From Candidatus Corynebacterium gallistercoris (lineage in GTDB: Bacteria; Actinomycetota; Actinomycetes; Mycobacteriales; Mycobacteriaceae): a stretch of 39,440 bases of DNA. The position numbers were made by a program, and so were the translations under genes. Location of the stretch: positions 1 to 39,440 of the forward strand of contig DXFZ01000049.1 of NCBI GenBank assembly GCA_019114175.1, given 5' to 3'. Positions 1 through 6,448 of the stretch are shown here, in pieces. Below the pieces are notes generated by a model. It was not told the origin of the DNA. It saw nothing but the letters and a program-made list of their open reading frames with translations, and searched no databases. Within the stretch, counting starts at the first letter, position 1. Each line of letters starts with the position of its first letter.

Positions 1-1
1 G

Positions 2-637
2 CTCATGGTGTTCCGGAGCCTGCTGGTGCCGCTGATGGCGGTGGGCGGGTTCCTGCTTTCCGTGGGCGCGGCGTTCGGCGTGACGGTGCTGGTGTGGCAG
101 GAGGGCTTGTGGGGGCTGTGGCACTCGCCGGGGCCGCTGATCAGCTTCATGCCGATCTTCCTGATCGGCGTGACGTTTGGCTTGGCGATGGACTACCAGG
201 TGTTTATCGTGTCCCGGATGCGGGAGCGGTACATCCACCGGTCGCAGGAGGAGGCAGCTCGGGAGGGCGCGAAGTATAGCGCCACGGAGGATTCCGTGAT
301 CTACGGGTTCGGTTTGGGCGCGCGGGTGGTGACGGCCGCCGCGCTGATCATGATCGGTGTGTTCGCGAGCTTCATTTTCCAGCCGCTGCCGTTCATCCAG
401 ATCTTCGGCTTCGCCTTGGGCGCGGGTGTGCTGTTTGACGCGTTCTTCATCCGCATGACGATGATCCCGGCGCTGATGGTGCTGTTCAACCGCGCGACGT
501 GGAAGATGCCGCGGTGGATGGAGAAGGTGCTGCCCACCTTTGACGTGGAGGGGTCCGCCGTGGAGAAGGCGTTTTCTGCTGGCGAGATTGAGCGGCTGGA
601 CGATGAGGGGCGGCCGGTGGAGGAGGCGCGGGTGTAG
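2..637 (+). CDS. MmpL/RND-family membrane transporter, C-terminal part (gene starts before the window)
   Basis: Partial gene; the reading frame is open from the left edge. The visible 210 residues hold about four to five hydrophobic segments and the stretch GVTFGLAMDYQVFIVSRMRE, which carries the Asp-Tyr pair typical of the second membrane domain of MmpL proteins (proposed proton relay). A short charged cytoplasmic tail follows (after about residue 165). Family knowledge: corynebacterial and mycobacterial MmpL/CmpL proteins export lipids such as trehalose monomycolate across the inner membrane; the substrate cannot be told from this fragment. It converges on tgt with only 44 bp between them. 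Confidence 0.85.
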   Translation, partial: LMVFRSLLVPLMAVGGFLLSVGAAFGVTVLVWQEGLWGLWHSPGPLISFMPIFLIGVTFGLAMDYQVFIVSRMRERYIHRSQEEAAREGAKYSATEDSVIYGFGLGARVVTAAALIMIGVFASFIFQPLPFIQIFGFALGAGVLFDAFFIRMTMIPALMVLFNRATWKMPRWMEKVLPTFDVEGSAVEKAFSAGEIERLDDEGRPVEEARV

Positions 638-681
638 CGTTGCCGGTTCCTGCGCTGCTGGGGCTCCTGCGTGCCGGCTCG

Positions 682-2004
682 CTAGATCCGCTGCATCCAG
701 TCCGGCCCGTAGTAGCGGCTCATGAACTGCTCGCGGAACTCCACGAAGCGGCCTTCTTCAATGGACTGCCGAATCTGGTCCACCAACCCCACCATGAAGT
801 GCAGGTTGTGCAGCGTGCACAGCGTTCCGGCGAGGAACTCCTTGGCCTTGAGGAGGTGGTGGATGTAGGCGCGGGTGTAGTTTTTGCTGACGTATCCGCC
901 GGCTTCCTCATCGATGGGAGTGAAGTCTCGCTTGAAGCGCGCGGAGGCCAGGTTGAGCCGCCCATCCAGGGTGTACACCCCTCCTCGGCGGCCGAGGCGG
1001 GTGGGTGCCACGCAATCGAAGGTGTCCGCACCTGCGGCGATGGCGGTGAACAGGTCATCCGGCTCAGAGATGCCCAGCAGGTGGCGTGGTTTGTCCTCCG
1101 GGAGCTCTTGGCATACCCAGTCCACGATGGTGCCCAGGTTCTCCTTCTCCAGTGCGCCTCCGATGCCGAAGCCGCCGAATCCGCGGCGCCCTTCCGCTTC
1201 TGCTTGTTCGGACAGTTCCACGAGCCCGCGGGTGGCCTTGCGCCGCAGGTCCTCATATTGTGCGCCTTGGACCACGCCCCAGAGGGATTGCAGCGGCTTG
1301 TCCGCGCGCGCTTGGGTTTGCCGCTCATGTTCCTCCAGGCAGCGGGCGGCCCAGCGATGCGTCCGCTCCACGGATTTCTCCTGGTAGTGGCGCGTGTTCA
1401 TGAGTGTGGTGAGCTCATCGAAGGCGAACATGATGTCCGCGCCCAGCTGGTGCTGGATCTGCATGCTGATTTCAGGTGTGAATCGATGCTTGGAGCCATC
1501 GATGACGCTGCGGAAGTCCACTCCTTCTTCGTCGACGACGGCCATACGCTTCTTCTGCTGGGCGATGATGTCTTCCGGGGACTTCCCCTTTGTGTCCATG
1601 GCCAGGACTTTCTTGAACCCGACGCCCAAGCTCATCACCTGGAATCCACCAGAGTCTGTGTAGGTGGGCCCGTGCCAATTCTCAAAGGTCGCCACGCCGC
1701 CGCCTTCGTCCACGATGTCGGGGCCGGGCTGGAGGTAGAGGTGGTACGCGTTGGAGAGGATGGCTTGCGCGCCGGTGGAACGAACCTGCTCAGGGGTCAG
1801 CGTCTTCACTGTTGCCTTGGTGGCCACGGGGATGAAGGCGGGGGTACGGATATCGCCGTGTGGGGTGTGGATGACGCCCGTGCGGCCCAAGAACTGCCGC
1901 CGAGCCTGGACCTCGCGCTCGCTGCGCAGTTCATCGGCATCGGGGCACTCCGCCAGGCGGGTATGGAGCTCGAAGTAGGTGTCGGGGCGGGCGTCTTCAC
2001 TCAT
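682..2004 (-). CDS. tgt: tRNA-guanine(34) transglycosylase (Tgt family) lacking the usual zinc cysteines
   Basis: 440 residues, a little longer than usual because of a leading segment before the TIM barrel. It exchanges guanine 34 of GUN-anticodon tRNAs for a deazaguanine base on the queuosine pathway. Seen: DSGGFQVMSLG with the first catalytic Asp, GVVQGA, and FDCVAPTRLGRRGG with the nucleophilic Asp. Odd: the C-terminal zinc site, normally CxCxxC plus His, reads A368-x-G370-x-x-S373 here, with only the His (H399, in TLHNLHF) kept; the flanking YTRAYIHHL is conserved, so the alignment is clear. The base pocket also differs: FDELT instead of FDECT, and GGFGIGGA instead of GGLAVGEG. The fold is certainly Tgt; the substrate (preQ1, queuine or other) is uncertain. 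Confidence 0.88.
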   Translation of the reverse strand: MSEDARPDTYFELHTRLAECPDADELRSEREVQARRQFLGRTGVIHTPHGDIRTPAFIPVATKATVKTLTPEQVRSTGAQAILSNAYHLYLQPGPDIVDEGGGVATFENWHGPTYTDSGGFQVMSLGVGFKKVLAMDTKGKSPEDIIAQQKKRMAVVDEEGVDFRSVIDGSKHRFTPEISMQIQHQLGADIMFAFDELTTLMNTRHYQEKSVERTHRWAARCLEEHERQTQARADKPLQSLWGVVQGAQYEDLRRKATRGLVELSEQAEAEGRRGFGGFGIGGALEKENLGTIVDWVCQELPEDKPRHLLGISEPDDLFTAIAAGADTFDCVAPTRLGRRGGVYTLDGRLNLASARFKRDFTPIDEEAGGYVSKNYTRAYIHHLLKAKEFLAGTLCTLHNLHFMVGLVDQIRQSIEEGRFVEFREQFMSRYYGPDWMQRI

Positions 2005-2087
2005 GGTGACTCAGTCTAGCGGCTCCTCCCTCATAACTCGCCCCTCGACCGCTTTTATCCCTCTTCTCCCAGCCCGCCGCCCCGCCG

Positions 2088-2174
2088 CCCAAAAATATGT
2101 TAATCTGCAAAGTAGCAAATCTGACCACCTGGGGTTTTAGGTGGCAGTCAGACGAAAACTAACATATTTTTGGG
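2088..2174. promoter_or_regulatory. Nested inverted repeat in front of the AbiEi/DUF559 gene
   Basis: A perfect 15-nt inverted repeat, CCCAAAAATATGTTA at 2088-2102 and TAACATATTTTTGGG at 2160-2174, encloses a second imperfect dyad (TCTGA-CCACCT at 2120-2130 against AGGTGG at 2139-2144 and TCAGA at 2148-2152). The element is AT-rich at its ends in a GC-rich genome and stops about 20 bp before the ATG at 2194, so the purine-rich ribosome-binding region starts right at its edge. It could be an operator for the downstream gene, a structured 5' UTR, or the remnant of a small palindromic element. It could also serve tgt, which starts at 2004 on the other strand. Confidence 0.7.
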
Positions 2175-2193
2175 GAAGGGGGGGCTTGGGGAC

Positions 2194-3261
2194 ATGAGTA
2201 ATCGCGTTCCGCCATTGCTGATTACCAAATTGCTGACTGACACTGAACGAAGAAGGGTGTCTGACCTGGCCAGGAAGAAGTTCGTCTTGAAGCTCGCTCC
2301 GGGGATCTACGTAGATAAAGAACGCTGGTGGCCTCTGTGGCCGAGTGAGAAGGCGTATATTCGTGCTGTCGCCGTGGGTGCAACACAGCCGAAAGGGATA
2401 TTGTGCGGGAGGGCAGCCGCGCGTGTTCTTGGTTTGGCACTAGAGCATAGTGACCGCAATCAGCCCGTTGACGTGGGGAGATTTCCGAACGCAAACACAC
2501 GGTCGCTGCATGGGGTTCGTACACGCTTGATCCCCAAGGTGGCGGTGCAGACCGCCCAGCGGGTCACCGTCAATGTGCCCGTGGCCCTGGAAGCCAAGGT
2601 TGTGCACACCAACAACACCAACGCCGCGCGCACCACCAACACCACCGCGCCCCTCACCGTCACCGTCGCGCACCCGGCCTACACGGTGTTCACCCTCGCG
2701 GCGTGGCACTCGCTGGAAGACGCGGTCGTCGCCGCCGAACACGCCTTACGCACCGGCGCGCTCACCCTCCACACCCTCCACCGCGCCGCCCCGCATTTCA
2801 CCAACCTCGCAGGCGCCGCCACCTTTCGCCAGGCGCTCCGCCTCATCAACCCACACTCCGAAAGCCCCCGAGAATCAGGCCTGAAGTGCAAGTTCTTCCG
2901 CGCCGGCCTCCCCGCCCCGCTGCAACAACCAATCGTTCATGATTCCGCTCGCAGTCCTATTGGCCGTCCAGATTTTTTATTCGACGGCACCACCGGACTC
3001 ATCGTCGAATACGACGGAGACGGTAAATACGGCTCGCCCGACAACACCGAAGAAGCCTTCCTCGCCCTCCACAATGAGCGACGCCGCGAAAAGCGCCTGC
3101 TCAGCGTAGGACTGCGCATGTTCCGCGTCCACTCCAATTCCTACGACGATCCGGAGATGATGCCTGACCTCATCCAAGCCTTCCATCAGCAGGAAAAGCT
3201 CCGTGGCGGCGCAGCTGTGCCGAGGTGCCTCATCGAGGGCGGGTATCGTGCGTGGGTATGA
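2194..3261 (+). CDS. AbiEi-like N-terminal domain plus DUF559/Vsr-like nuclease-fold protein
   Basis: 355 residues from the ATG at 2194, which has a GGGAAGGGGGG ribosome-binding region; a TTG at 2170 in the same frame is less likely. The N-terminal 90 or so residues resemble AbiEi-type antitoxin/winged-helix domains (KLAPGIYVD, then [15 protein letters not shown]). The middle is Thr/Asn/Ala-rich. The C-terminal part has a PD-(D/E)xK-like layout typical of DUF559: [18 protein letters not shown], then a basic [11 protein letters not shown] helix. Proteins of this build are common and poorly understood in actinobacteria. No AbiEii-type toxin partner lies next to it. Its TGA overlaps the gluQRS ATG (ATGA), so the two are probably translationally coupled. 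Base composition in the first 350 bp is lower in GC than in the neighbours, which hints at transfer. Confidence 0.72.
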   Translation: MSNRVPPLLITKLLTDTERRRVSDLARKKFVLKLAPGIYVDKERWWPLWPSEKAYIRAVAVGATQPKGILCGRAAARVLGLALEHSDRNQPVDVGRFPNANTRSLHGVRTRLIPKVAVQTAQRVTVNVPVALEAKVVHTNNTNAARTTNTTAPLTVTVAHPAYTVFTLAAWHSLEDAVVAAEHALRTGALTLHTLHRAAPHFTNLAGAATFRQALRLINPHSESPRESGLKCKFFRAGLPAPLQQPIVHDSARSPIGRPDFLFDGTTGLIVEYDGDGKYGSPDNTEEAFLALHNERRREKRLLSVGLRMFRVHSNSYDDPEMMPDLIQAFHQQEKLRGGAAVPRCLIEGGYRAWV

Positions 3262-4310
3262 GTGATGCGAACACCACCGCGCAGCAAGCAGCCGAAACCG
3301 CGCAGCAACGAGCCGCCACCAACGCCACAGCCACCGGCGCGGGCCGCTACGCCCCCAGCCCCTCCGGAGACCTCCACCTGGGCAACCTCCGCACCGCCGT
3401 GCTCGCGTATCTCTTCGCTACCAGCGAGAACCGCGCCTTCCGCATGCGCATCGATGACATCGATGCGCAGCGCTCCTCTACCGAGGCCGCCACCCGCCAG
3501 CTGGAGGACCTCGCCGCGCTCGGCATCACGTGGGATGAGCCCGTCACCACCCAGCAGCAGACCCTCCCGCACTACCGCGCCGCGCTGAAACAGCTCCAGG
3601 ACCAGGGGCTCACCTACGAGTGCTACTGCTCCCGCAAGGACATCACGGAGGCCCAGCGCGCCCCGCACGCCACACCTGGCATCTACCCCGGCACGTGCCG
3701 CGATCTCACCCCTGAGCAGCGCCAACAGCGCAGGGATGATCTCGCGGAGAGGGGAAGGATGTGGAGTGTGAGGTTGGCGTCGCACCACAAAGAATGGGAC
3801 GTGCCGGAACGATACCAACCCACCGGAACCTACCGCGGCGAGGTGGATGACATGGTGCTGCGCCGCGGCGGCAATATCGACCCGACCAGCAACGATGGCG
3901 CTGGTGGGCACGCGGATGACTTCGCGTACAACCTCGCGGTCGTGGTCGATGATGCGCTGGCCGGCGTGACGCAGGTCGTGCGCGGCGATGACCTGCTGAC
4001 CTCCGCCCCGCGGCAGGCGTATCTCGCGCACCTGCTGGGCTTGCAGCCGGTGGAGTACGTGCACGTGCCGCTGGTTTTGGGGCCGGAGGGGAAGCGGTTG
4101 GCGAAGCGCGATGGTGCAGTCACGATGCGCGAGTTCCCCGGGGGCGCGGCGGCGGTGGCACGGTGGATTGCGGACTCGCTGGGGGATGCGGTTGCTGTTT
4201 CTGGGGGCGACGCCACCCCCACCCCCAACGACATCATGGATCAGATGGCGCAGACGTTTGCGCCGGAGAAGCTTCCCCTGGAGGCCGTGACGTGGCGAGC
4301 GGGGCGCTAG
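3258..4310 (+). CDS. gluQRS: Glutamyl-Q tRNA(Asp) synthetase
   Basis: 350 residues. It attaches glutamate to the cyclopentenediol of queuosine in the tRNA(Asp) anticodon. Seen: class I signature [12 protein letters not shown], zinc-type cysteines in CYCSR and [14 protein letters not shown], and a KMSKS-like KRLAKRDGA. There is no anticodon-binding domain, as expected for this truncated GluRS paralogue, although it is somewhat longer than the E. coli protein (about 300). Start chosen at ATG 3258, which overlaps the preceding stop; a GTG at 3225 would add 11 residues. Near the C-terminus the sequence GGDATPTP is encoded by a copy of the dispersed GGCGACGCC repeat. Its closeness to tgt fits queuosine biology. 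Confidence 0.9.
   Translation: MSDANTTAQQAAETAQQRAATNATATGAGRYAPSPSGDLHLGNLRTAVLAYLFATSENRAFRMRIDDIDAQRSSTEAATRQLEDLAALGITWDEPVTTQQQTLPHYRAALKQLQDQGLTYECYCSRKDITEAQRAPHATPGIYPGTCRDLTPEQRQQRRDDLAERGRMWSVRLASHHKEWDVPERYQPTGTYRGEVDDMVLRRGGNIDPTSNDGAGGHADDFAYNLAVVVDDALAGVTQVVRGDDLLTSAPRQAYLAHLLGLQPVEYVHVPLVLGPEGKRLAKRDGAVTMREFPGGAAAVARWIADSLGDAVAVSGGDATPTPNDIMDQMAQTFAPEKLPLEAVTWRAGR
4203..4217 (+). repeat. Dispersed GGCGACGCC repeat, copy inside gluQRS
   Basis: GGGGGCGACGCCACC, exact core at 4206-4214, plus orientation. It is sense with respect to gluQRS and is read GGDAT in the variable C-terminal stretch. Confidence 0.8.
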
Positions 4311-4317
4311 AGTTGAA

Positions 4318-4340
4318 GCGCTAGGAGGCGGCGCTAGCGC
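4318..4340. terminator. Possible bidirectional terminator hairpin between gluQRS and the crotonase gene
   Basis: GCGCTAG (4318-4324) and CTAGCGC (4334-4340) form a 7-bp stem with a 9-nt loop between two convergent genes; it overlaps the stop codon of the minus-strand gene. There is no U-tract, so function is uncertain. Confidence 0.4.
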
Positions 4341-5167
4341 ACCTCGCGGCGGCGGAACGTCGCAGCGATCTTGTCCGCGGGGATCTTCTTCGCCGCCGCT
4401 TTCTGGGCGATGCGCGTGTTCTTCGCCGCGAGCAGGCGGGCCTGGCGCAGGCGCTCCTTGAAGAATGTGGCGCGCGGTCCTTTGGCCCAGGTTTCCTCGA
4501 TAACGCGCTTGGAGTAGGCCACGGAGTCAGGGCTGCGGGTCATGAGTAGTTGGGCGAGCTCCTCGGCAGCGGCGAGGGGATTGTCCACGACTTCGCTGGC
4601 CAGCCCGTATGCGGCGGCCTGCTCGCCGGTGATGATTTCGCCGGTCATGGTGAGGCGCTTGATCACGTCCATGGGCAGGTGTTGCTTCATGCTCATGATC
4701 CCGGACATGTCCGGGATCAGCCCCCACTTGGCTTCCAGGACGGACCACTGGGCATCCGCGGTGGTGTAGCGGTAGTCCGCGCCGAGGGCGATCTGCACGC
4801 CGCCGCCGAAGCAGTAGCCCTCCACAGCGGCGATGACGGGGAACGGGAGGCGGTGCCAGGCCCAGCACGCTTCCTGGAAGGTGTTGGTGCCGCGCCACGG
4901 GCGGTTGAGGAACGTGGTGGCGATCTTTCCCGGGCGTTTCAGGGCGTTGCCGAAGTCGAGTCCGGCGGAGAAGTTGGCGCCCACGCCGGAGAGGATCACC
5001 GCGCGCACAGAGCGGTCTTTGCGCAGCTCGTGAGCAGTTGCGACGAGCTTGTCCAGTGTTTCCAGGGTCAGGGAGTTGAGCTTGCCGGGGCGGTCCAGCT
5101 TCACGTGGACGAGCCCCGGGGTGGTGGCGGAGCGCTCCACGGTGACGAGGTTGGCGTGGCTATTCAT
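4334..5167 (-). CDS. Enoyl-CoA hydratase/isomerase (crotonase) family protein
   Basis: 277 residues, normal for a crotonase. Seen: oxyanion-hole segments SAGLDFG and YCFGGGVQIALGADYR, and EAKWGLIPDMSG. The first catalytic Glu of classical hydratase (GGGxE) is Gln here. The second region has Glu and Asp eight residues apart (E-AKWGLIP-D), the spacing found in the active site of dienoyl-CoA isomerases. So it is more likely an isomerase or other crotonase variant than a plain hydratase. The substrate is unknown; acyl-CoA degradation is the default expectation. The GNAT-like gene lies just upstream on the same strand with a gap of about 11 bp, so they are probably cotranscribed. Confidence 0.82.
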   Translation of the reverse strand: MNSHANLVTVERSATTPGLVHVKLDRPGKLNSLTLETLDKLVATAHELRKDRSVRAVILSGVGANFSAGLDFGNALKRPGKIATTFLNRPWRGTNTFQEACWAWHRLPFPVIAAVEGYCFGGGVQIALGADYRYTTADAQWSVLEAKWGLIPDMSGIMSMKQHLPMDVIKRLTMTGEIITGEQAAAYGLASEVVDNPLAAAEELAQLLMTRSPDSVAYSKRVIEETWAKGPRATFFKERLRQARLLAAKNTRIAQKAAAKKIPADKIAATFRRREVR

Positions 5168-5178
5168 GGTTCATAACG

Positions 5179-5598
5179 CTACTCGGCTCCGGGGTCCAGC
5201 ATCTTGAAACCGTGAAGTTCGTCTGGGTCTTCCACACGGCGCCACCCGAGTTCCTCCCAGAACCCGGTGAGCTCTTCCTCCGGCGTGGCCCCCAGGGTCC
5301 GGTCTGGGAAGGTGGCTTTGATCTGGTCGATGAACCATTCCGCGATGCCTTGGTGGCGTTCTTCTTCGCGCACGTCAATGAGGGCGATTTCCAGCATGTC
5401 TTCGTGGCGGTCGTCCAGGCTTATTCGTGCGACGTCACGCCGCGCCTCCCCGTCTTCTTCCTTCATAACGCAGTAGACCGTGACGGTTGCTTCAAGTCCA
5501 TTGGGGTCTGACCAGTAGGAGTCAAACTGGTAGCCGGCGGATTCAGCGAATGCGGGCTTTCCGGGGTGGAGTGCCACTTCCTGGAGGGTGAGCTTCAT
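5179..5598 (-). CDS. GNAT-like acetyltransferase family protein
   Basis: 139 residues. The second half has the pattern of a GNAT fold: a central strand (MLEIALIDVREEERHQGIAEWFIDQI) with RHQGIA resembling the acetyl-CoA-binding R/Q-x-x-G-x-A loop, followed by a conserved-looking FWEELGWRRV near the end, the usual place for FYexlGF. The first 60 residues are not recognisable. The substrate is unknown. It is upstream of and close to the crotonase gene. Confidence 0.6.
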   Translation of the reverse strand: MKLTLQEVALHPGKPAFAESAGYQFDSYWSDPNGLEATVTVYCVMKEEDGEARRDVARISLDDRHEDMLEIALIDVREEERHQGIAEWFIDQIKATFPDRTLGATPEEELTGFWEELGWRRVEDPDELHGFKMLDPGAE

Positions 5599-5714
5599 GC
5601 GAATAATTGTAACTTGCAGTGTCTCTTTGGCTGTTCCCCGCGCTCTGTGCCCCTGCGCTTGCGCCTACGTTGTGCCCTTGCGCTCGTGACCCCCGAAATG
5701 ACCCCGAAAGTTTA

Positions 5715-5803
5715 GGGGACCCCACGCACCCGTCAGAGCTCGTTGACCCTTGCTGCATTCCTGCCCTGGGGGAGTTCACAAGATAAACGCCGCGTGGGAT
5801 CCG
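5715..5803 (-). ncRNA. ffs: Signal recognition particle RNA (4.5S-like, small bacterial type)
   Basis: Read on the minus strand, the region contains the SRP domain IV hairpin (CCCCCAGGGCAGGAATGCAG, then CAAGGGT) with the GGAA-type loop, and GAGCTCTGACGGGTGCG, a sequence typical of actinobacterial SRP RNAs. The ends pair: GGATCCCACGC at the 5' end with GCGTGGGGTCC at the 3' end, which gives the boundaries. It binds Ffh and directs ribosomes making membrane proteins to the translocon. Confidence 0.88.
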
Positions 5804-5809
5804 GTGACA

Positions 5810-5839
5810 ATCGTAGCCTATGCCCCGCAGGGTGGCCAA
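5810..5839 (-). promoter_or_regulatory. Putative promoter of ffs
   Basis: On the minus strand, TTGGCC (5834-5839), 18 bp, TACGAT (5810-5815), placed 6 bp before the SRP RNA 5' end. Position and spacing fit a SigA promoter for a stable RNA. Confidence 0.55.
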
Positions 5840-5938
5840 AGTGCTGGGGTTAACGCGGGAGTGCTGCGGCAGTGTGCGCCGTGTTGACCGGTGAAGGCGA
5901 AGGGTGTGGCTTGCGGTTCAGGGAGGCGAGATGGCGAT

Positions 5939-5968
5939 TTGGCACTGCCGGAGGCGGATGTGTAGTAT
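5939..5968 (+). promoter_or_regulatory. Putative promoter of tRNA-Ser
   Basis: TTGGCA (5939-5944), 18 bp, TAGTAT (5963-5968), about 57 bp before the mature tRNA 5' end, leaving a short precursor leader. The stretch 5840-5938 shows nothing else I can name. Confidence 0.45.
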
Positions 5969-6025
5969 TTCGGCGTAGACAAACGGGCATGCCCCTTTAT
6001 GGGTTGTGCACTGACTGTCTGGCAT

Positions 6026-6114
6026 GGAGGATTCGACTAGCGGCCTATGTCACACGCCTGGAACGCGTGCGGGAGTTACATCCCTCAGGGGTTCAAATCC
6101 CCTATCCTCCGCCA
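6026..6114 (+). tRNA. tRNA-Ser (anticodon GGA), CCA encoded
   Basis: Acceptor stem GGAGGAT (6026-6032) pairs with ATCCTCC (6104-6110), then discriminator G and encoded CCA. Anticodon arm CACGC-CTGGAAC-GCGTG gives anticodon GGA. The long variable arm (GGGAGTTACATCCC) is typical of type II serine tRNAs. T-arm GGGG-TTCAAAT-CCCC is present. Reads UCC/UCU codons. Confidence 0.95.
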
Positions 6115-6117
6115 CTC

Positions 6118-6152
6118 AACGAGGCGCCCCGCAATCCGCGGGGCGCCTCGTT
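6118..6152 (+). terminator. Strong hairpin after tRNA-Ser
   Basis: AACGAGGCGCCCCGC (6118-6132) and GCGGGGCGCCTCGTT (6138-6152) form a perfect 15-bp stem with a 5-nt loop, starting 4 nt after the tRNA CCA end. It lacks a U-run but is placed as a tRNA terminator or processing stem. Confidence 0.75.
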
Positions 6153-6180
6153 CGCGTATGTGTGCGTATGTTCGCGTATG
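6151..6180. repeat. Tandem 10-bp repeat, three copies
   Basis: TTCGCGTATG, TGTGCGTATG, TTCGCGTATG follow one another directly after the tRNA hairpin; the first and third are identical. No gene covers this stretch. Confidence 0.7.
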
Positions 6181-6262
6181 TGCTGCGCTTGCACGCGGGT
6201 TCGGGTTGGGGCTCGGCGGGGTCGCTGGCTTTTCGGACGCCTAAACCCACAGAACCCCACAG

Positions 6263-6342
6263 AACTGTTACGTAATTCGGGCACGTTTTGGGCATGATTT
6301 CTTCCCTAGTTTCGTAACAGTTTTTCCTTGTGTCGTAACAAG
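6263..6342. promoter_or_regulatory. Cluster of three TGTTACG boxes upstream of aspT
   Basis: AACTGTTACG (6263-6272) and its exact inverse CGTAACAGTT (6313-6322) form a widely spaced perfect 10-bp inverted repeat. A third box CGTAACAAG (6334-6342) lies 21 bp, two helical turns, from the second. Such spacing suggests a regulator binding on one DNA face upstream of aspT. The regulator is unknown. The rest of 6343-6448 holds the aspT leader with GGAGG at 6431-6435. Confidence 0.5.
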
Positions 6343-6448
6343 CCCGCGCTACGCCCCAGCGGCTCGCTGTCGCGGTGCCGATGTACCCCTTCCGCTAAGC
6401 TGGGCAACAGTATCGATAGCCCAACACAACCGGAGGCTTGAATTAACC

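Noticed and set aside
638..681. Terminator between the MmpL-like gene and tgt
   Set aside because: Only short scattered GCCGG complementarity, no convincing stem.
640..2019. Long plus-strand reading frame opposite tgt
   Set aside because: Antisense to an unmistakable Tgt coding sequence; no domain seen.
2194..3261. Complete type IV toxin-antitoxin system
   Set aside because: Only the AbiEi-like side is seen; the neighbours are tgt and gluQRS, so no toxin partner can be claimed.
3772..3790. GGCGTCGCACCACAAA in gluQRS as a further repeat copy
   Set aside because: One core mismatch and a broken C-run; resembles the antisense copies but is too weak to count.
5872..6297. Possible small protein covering the tRNA-Ser region
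   Set aside because: It runs through the tRNA gene and its hairpin and has no recognisable features.
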